NCBI GenBank assembly: GCA_023422565.1
Contig: JAFAGR010000004.1
Span: 1 to 15,636, forward strand
Reading direction: 5' to 3'
DNA length: 15,636 nucleotides
DNA from: Bacteroidota bacterium
GTDB lineage: Bacteria > Bacteroidota > Bacteroidia > Chitinophagales > Chitinophagaceae
The translations under genes and the position numbers were made by a program. Below the pieces are notes generated by a model, which saw only the letters and a program-made list of their open reading frames with translations, made no database searches and had not been told where the DNA came from. Positions 13,502 through 15,636 of the stretch are shown one piece after another; the stretch's first letter is position 1; every line of letters begins with the position of its first letter.

Positions 13502-14485
13502 ATGGGTGAATTTCATACGAAAGATTTAAGTAATTCAAATTTCTTAGTGACGGGTGGTGCGGGTTTTATCGGAAGCCACATTGCAGAGTATTTACTGAAG
13601 AATGGAGCAGCGAAGGTTCGCGTGTTTGATAACATGGCGAATGGATTTGAAAAAAATCTTGATATTCTCAGGAAGTATCCGGCTTTCGAGTTTATGGAGG
13701 GAGATATTCGCAACGCCGATACCTGCCAGGCCGCTTGTCAGGGTATCAATTATGTCAGTCACCAGGCCGCGCTGGGCAGCGTGCCCCGCAGCATGAAGGA
13801 GCCAACTTATTTCAGCGAGGTAAACATCACGGGTTTTGTGAATATACTAAAAGCGGCATCTGATAATAAGGTGGATCAATTAGTATACGCGTCCTCTTCT
13901 TCTGTGTATGGCGATGAGCCGACGCTTCCCAAGAAAGAAGAAAGAATTGGAAACGCTTTATCGCCCTATGCTGTTACTAAACGAACGAATGAATTGTTCG
14001 CGCATGTTTTTGCAAATGCATACGGCATGAAGTTGATGGGGTTCAGGTACTTCAACATTTTTGGCCCAAGGCAGGATCCCGACGGACCCTACGCCGCGGT
14101 GATCCCGCTTTTTGTGAAAGGTATTCTTCGTAAAACGCCTGTATTTATTAATGGGGATGGTGAACAAACGCGCGACTTCACTTTTGTGGACAATGCCGTG
14201 CAAATAAATGTAAAGGGAATGCTTACAGGTAATACTGAGGCTTTAAATAAAACGTATAATGTAGCCGTGGGCGAAAAATATTCAGTGAACTATCTTTACG
14301 AGGCTTGTCAGAAACAACTTGGAAGCGACTGGGCAGCGGTACACCGTGAGCCTCGCGCCGGTGACATTCGGAATTCCCTCGCAGATATAAGCCTTGCACA
14401 AAGGCTACTGAACTACTATCCTACAAAGAAATTTGAGAATGGATTGATTGAAACGATCGAATATTTTAAAGAAGTATATTCCTAA
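13502..14485 (+). CDS. tviC: UDP-HexNAc 4-epimerase (TviC/WbpP type)
   Basis: A 327-residue extended short-chain dehydrogenase that epimerises C4 of UDP-GlcNAc/UDP-GalNAc or of the matching uronic acids. Rossmann GGAGFIG (18-24), HQAALGSVPRS (87-97), YASSSSVYGD (129-138), catalytic pair Tyr156 and Lys160 in YAVTK, and RYFNIFGPRQDP (182-193). The HQAALGSVPRS and FGPRQDPDGPYAAVIP blocks are characteristic of WbpP/TviC. I chose the ATG at 13502 (MGEFHTKDLS); an in-frame ATG at 13397 lies inside the previous gene and adds 35 residues unlike the family. It follows tviB by 34 bases, which supports a joint UDP-GalNAcA pathway. Confidence 0.92.
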   Translation: MGEFHTKDLSNSNFLVTGGAGFIGSHIAEYLLKNGAAKVRVFDNMANGFEKNLDILRKYPAFEFMEGDIRNADTCQAACQGINYVSHQAALGSVPRSMKEPTYFSEVNITGFVNILKAASDNKVDQLVYASSSSVYGDEPTLPKKEERIGNALSPYAVTKRTNELFAHVFANAYGMKLMGFRYFNIFGPRQDPDGPYAAVIPLFVKGILRKTPVFINGDGEQTRDFTFVDNAVQINVKGMLTGNTEALNKTYNVAVGEKYSVNYLYEACQKQLGSDWAAVHREPRAGDIRNSLADISLAQRLLNYYPTKKFENGLIETIEYFKEVYS

Positions 14486-14496
14486 ATCAACTGCAA

Positions 14497-15057
14497 ATGC
14501 CTTTCATTAAAACTGATTTTCCGGGATTGATGATCTTTGAGCCAAAGGTTTTCGAAGATTCACGCGGTTATTTTTTTGAAAGTTATAATGAGCGTATATG
14601 TGAGGAAGAGGGAGTGAAGATCAGGTTCGTGCAAGACAACCAGGCTAAGTCAAACTTCGGAGTTATCCGGGGGATGCATTACCAGCTTGAACCGCACGCG
14701 CAAACTAAATTCATCCGCGCCTTAAGCGGTTCCATTCTGGATGTTGTTGTAGATATACGCAAAGGTTCTCCCACCTTCGGCAAGGTATTCAGCATTGAGC
14801 TTTCCGCTGAAAACAAGAAACAACTTCTTGTTCCCGCAGGTTTCGCGCACGGCTACTCGGTGCTTTCAGAAAGTGCAGAAGTGTTTTACAAGTGCGACCG
14901 GTTTTATCATAAGGAATCAGAGGGAGGAATTGCGTTTAATGATCCTGAGTTAAATATCGATTGGCGTATTCCTACGGGTAAAGAGATCATTTCCGAAAAA
15001 GACCTTCGCCATCCTGGCTTATCGGCTGCTGTTAATAATTTTATCTTTTCTTCATAA
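14497..15057 (+). CDS. rfbC: dTDP-4-dehydrorhamnose 3,5-epimerase
   Basis: A 186-residue cupin-fold enzyme, third step of dTDP-L-rhamnose synthesis. Catalytic His61 in RGMHYQ, with Asp169 (SEKD) as its likely dyad partner, Tyr131 in VFYKCD, Lys72 in QTKFIRAL, and the DVVVDIRKGSPTFG block. VPAGFAHGYSVLSE is the usual cupin segment. Length is normal for RmlC. Eleven bases after the epimerase gene; its TAA shares one base with the ATG of the next gene. RmlA and RmlB, which supply its substrate, are not in the window. Confidence 0.96.
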   Translation: MPFIKTDFPGLMIFEPKVFEDSRGYFFESYNERICEEEGVKIRFVQDNQAKSNFGVIRGMHYQLEPHAQTKFIRALSGSILDVVVDIRKGSPTFGKVFSIELSAENKKQLLVPAGFAHGYSVLSESAEVFYKCDRFYHKESEGGIAFNDPELNIDWRIPTGKEIISEKDLRHPGLSAAVNNFIFSS

Positions 15058-15636
15058 TGTCTTCCTCTAAAACTATATGGGTAACCGGCGCAAACGGGCA
15101 GCTCGGCAAAGAATTGCAGGAGCTGGCATCATTGCATCCTGATTTCAACTTCGTTTTCACCACAAGGGCACAAGTGCCAATACATGATGAAGAGGTAGTG
15201 AACAATTTTCTCCGGGATAATTCAGTGAACATATGTATCAATGCTGCCGCTTACACCGCTGTGGACCTTGCCGAGCAGGAACGTGAGCTTTCAATGCAAA
15301 TCAATGGTACTGCAGTGGGGAAGCTCGCTGCGGCCTGTAAGGTTCATGGAGTGCGCTTCCTTCATGTTTCTACCGATTACGTTTTTAATGGCGAGGGCAA
15401 TGTTCCTTATAAAGAGACAGACGCAACAGATCCGGTTAACTATTACGGACAAACGAAGCTGATGGGAGAACAGCTCGCGCTTAAGGAGAATCCCGATTGC
15501 ATTATTGTACGAACTTCATGGGTTTACAGCCGTTTCGGGAAAAACTTTGTAAAAACGTTGCTCAGGCTGATGAGTGAGAAAGAGTCCATTGGCGTGGTTT
15601 CGGATCAGTTTGGTTGCCCAACGTATGCGGCTGACC
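15057..15636 (+). CDS. rfbD: dTDP-4-dehydrorhamnose reductase (partial, runs off the right edge)
   Basis: The first 193 codons of a reductase that performs the last step of dTDP-L-rhamnose synthesis using NAD(P)H. Starts with an ATG sharing its A with the rfbC stop (TAATG), then WVTGANGQLGKEL (Rossmann GANGQLG, 11-17), INAAAYTAVDLAE (61-73), HVSTDYVFNG (103-112), the catalytic Tyr130 and Lys134 in YYGQTK, and RTSWVYSRFGKNF. The frame is open to the window end with no stop, so about 90-100 residues are likely missing. The tight overlap implies translational coupling with rfbC. Confidence 0.95.
   Translation, partial: MSSSKTIWVTGANGQLGKELQELASLHPDFNFVFTTRAQVPIHDEEVVNNFLRDNSVNICINAAAYTAVDLAEQERELSMQINGTAVGKLAAACKVHGVRFLHVSTDYVFNGEGNVPYKETDATDPVNYYGQTKLMGEQLALKENPDCIIVRTSWVYSRFGKNFVKTLLRLMSEKESIGVVSDQFGCPTYAAD

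Overview
The window looks like a chromosomal segment of a Bacteroidota bacterium, probably near the Chitinophagaceae or Sphingobacteriales. This rests on protein types (a CcmC/CcmD pair of the Bacteroidota kind, a GldM C-terminal-like secreted protein, a solo HsdR N-terminal-like nuclease domain) and on several promoters with the Bacteroidota -7 element TAnnTTTG. Purine-rich Shine-Dalgarno sites are weak or absent before most starts. No rRNA, tRNA, CRISPR array, transposase or integrase was seen.

Region 1 (1-1750): a repeat-like intergenic stretch; a small PD-(D/E)XK nuclease-fold protein of unknown role; a four-helix membrane protein on the minus strand; a small secreted GldM-C-like protein; and a clear bidirectional terminator hairpin (1704-1727).

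Region 2 (1751-6470): housekeeping and respiration genes. On the minus strand are glutamate dehydrogenase, then ccmD and ccmC (4-base overlap), and then, beyond a plus-strand YpfJ-type zinc metalloprotease, ccmB and thymidine kinase in a tight pair. CcmB, CcmC and CcmD belong to cytochrome c maturation (heme handling), so the ccm set is split here.

Region 3 (6592-8531): a lineage-specific protein with a conserved C-terminal domain, then the Kdo transferase WaaA in convergent orientation. Their 3' ends overlap by 28 bases.

Region 4 (8645 to the window end): seven plus-strand genes with gaps of about 35 bases or less, almost certainly one operon for nucleotide-sugar precursors of a surface polysaccharide. 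They are a DegT-type sugar aminotransferase; UDP-glucose dehydrogenase plus UDP-glucuronate decarboxylase (UDP-GlcA then UDP-xylose); a TviB/WbpA-type dehydrogenase plus a TviC/WbpP-type 4-epimerase (UDP-HexNAc uronic acid, likely UDP-GalNAcA); and RmlC plus RmlD (dTDP-L-rhamnose), with RmlD cut by the window edge. No glycosyltransferase, flippase, polymerase, RmlA or RmlB is visible, so the locus must continue to the right or depend on genes elsewhere. A WaaA promoter and the operon's -7 element sit back to back at 8548-8623.

I did not find a convincing undescribed system. The best leads are the unusual WWD region of CcmC, the inverted and direct repeats in intergenic regions, the solo HsdR_N-like and GldM-C-like domains, and the make-up of the sugar operon. 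Three starts were placed downstream of the longest reading frame: glutamate dehydrogenase, the aminotransferase and the epimerase.
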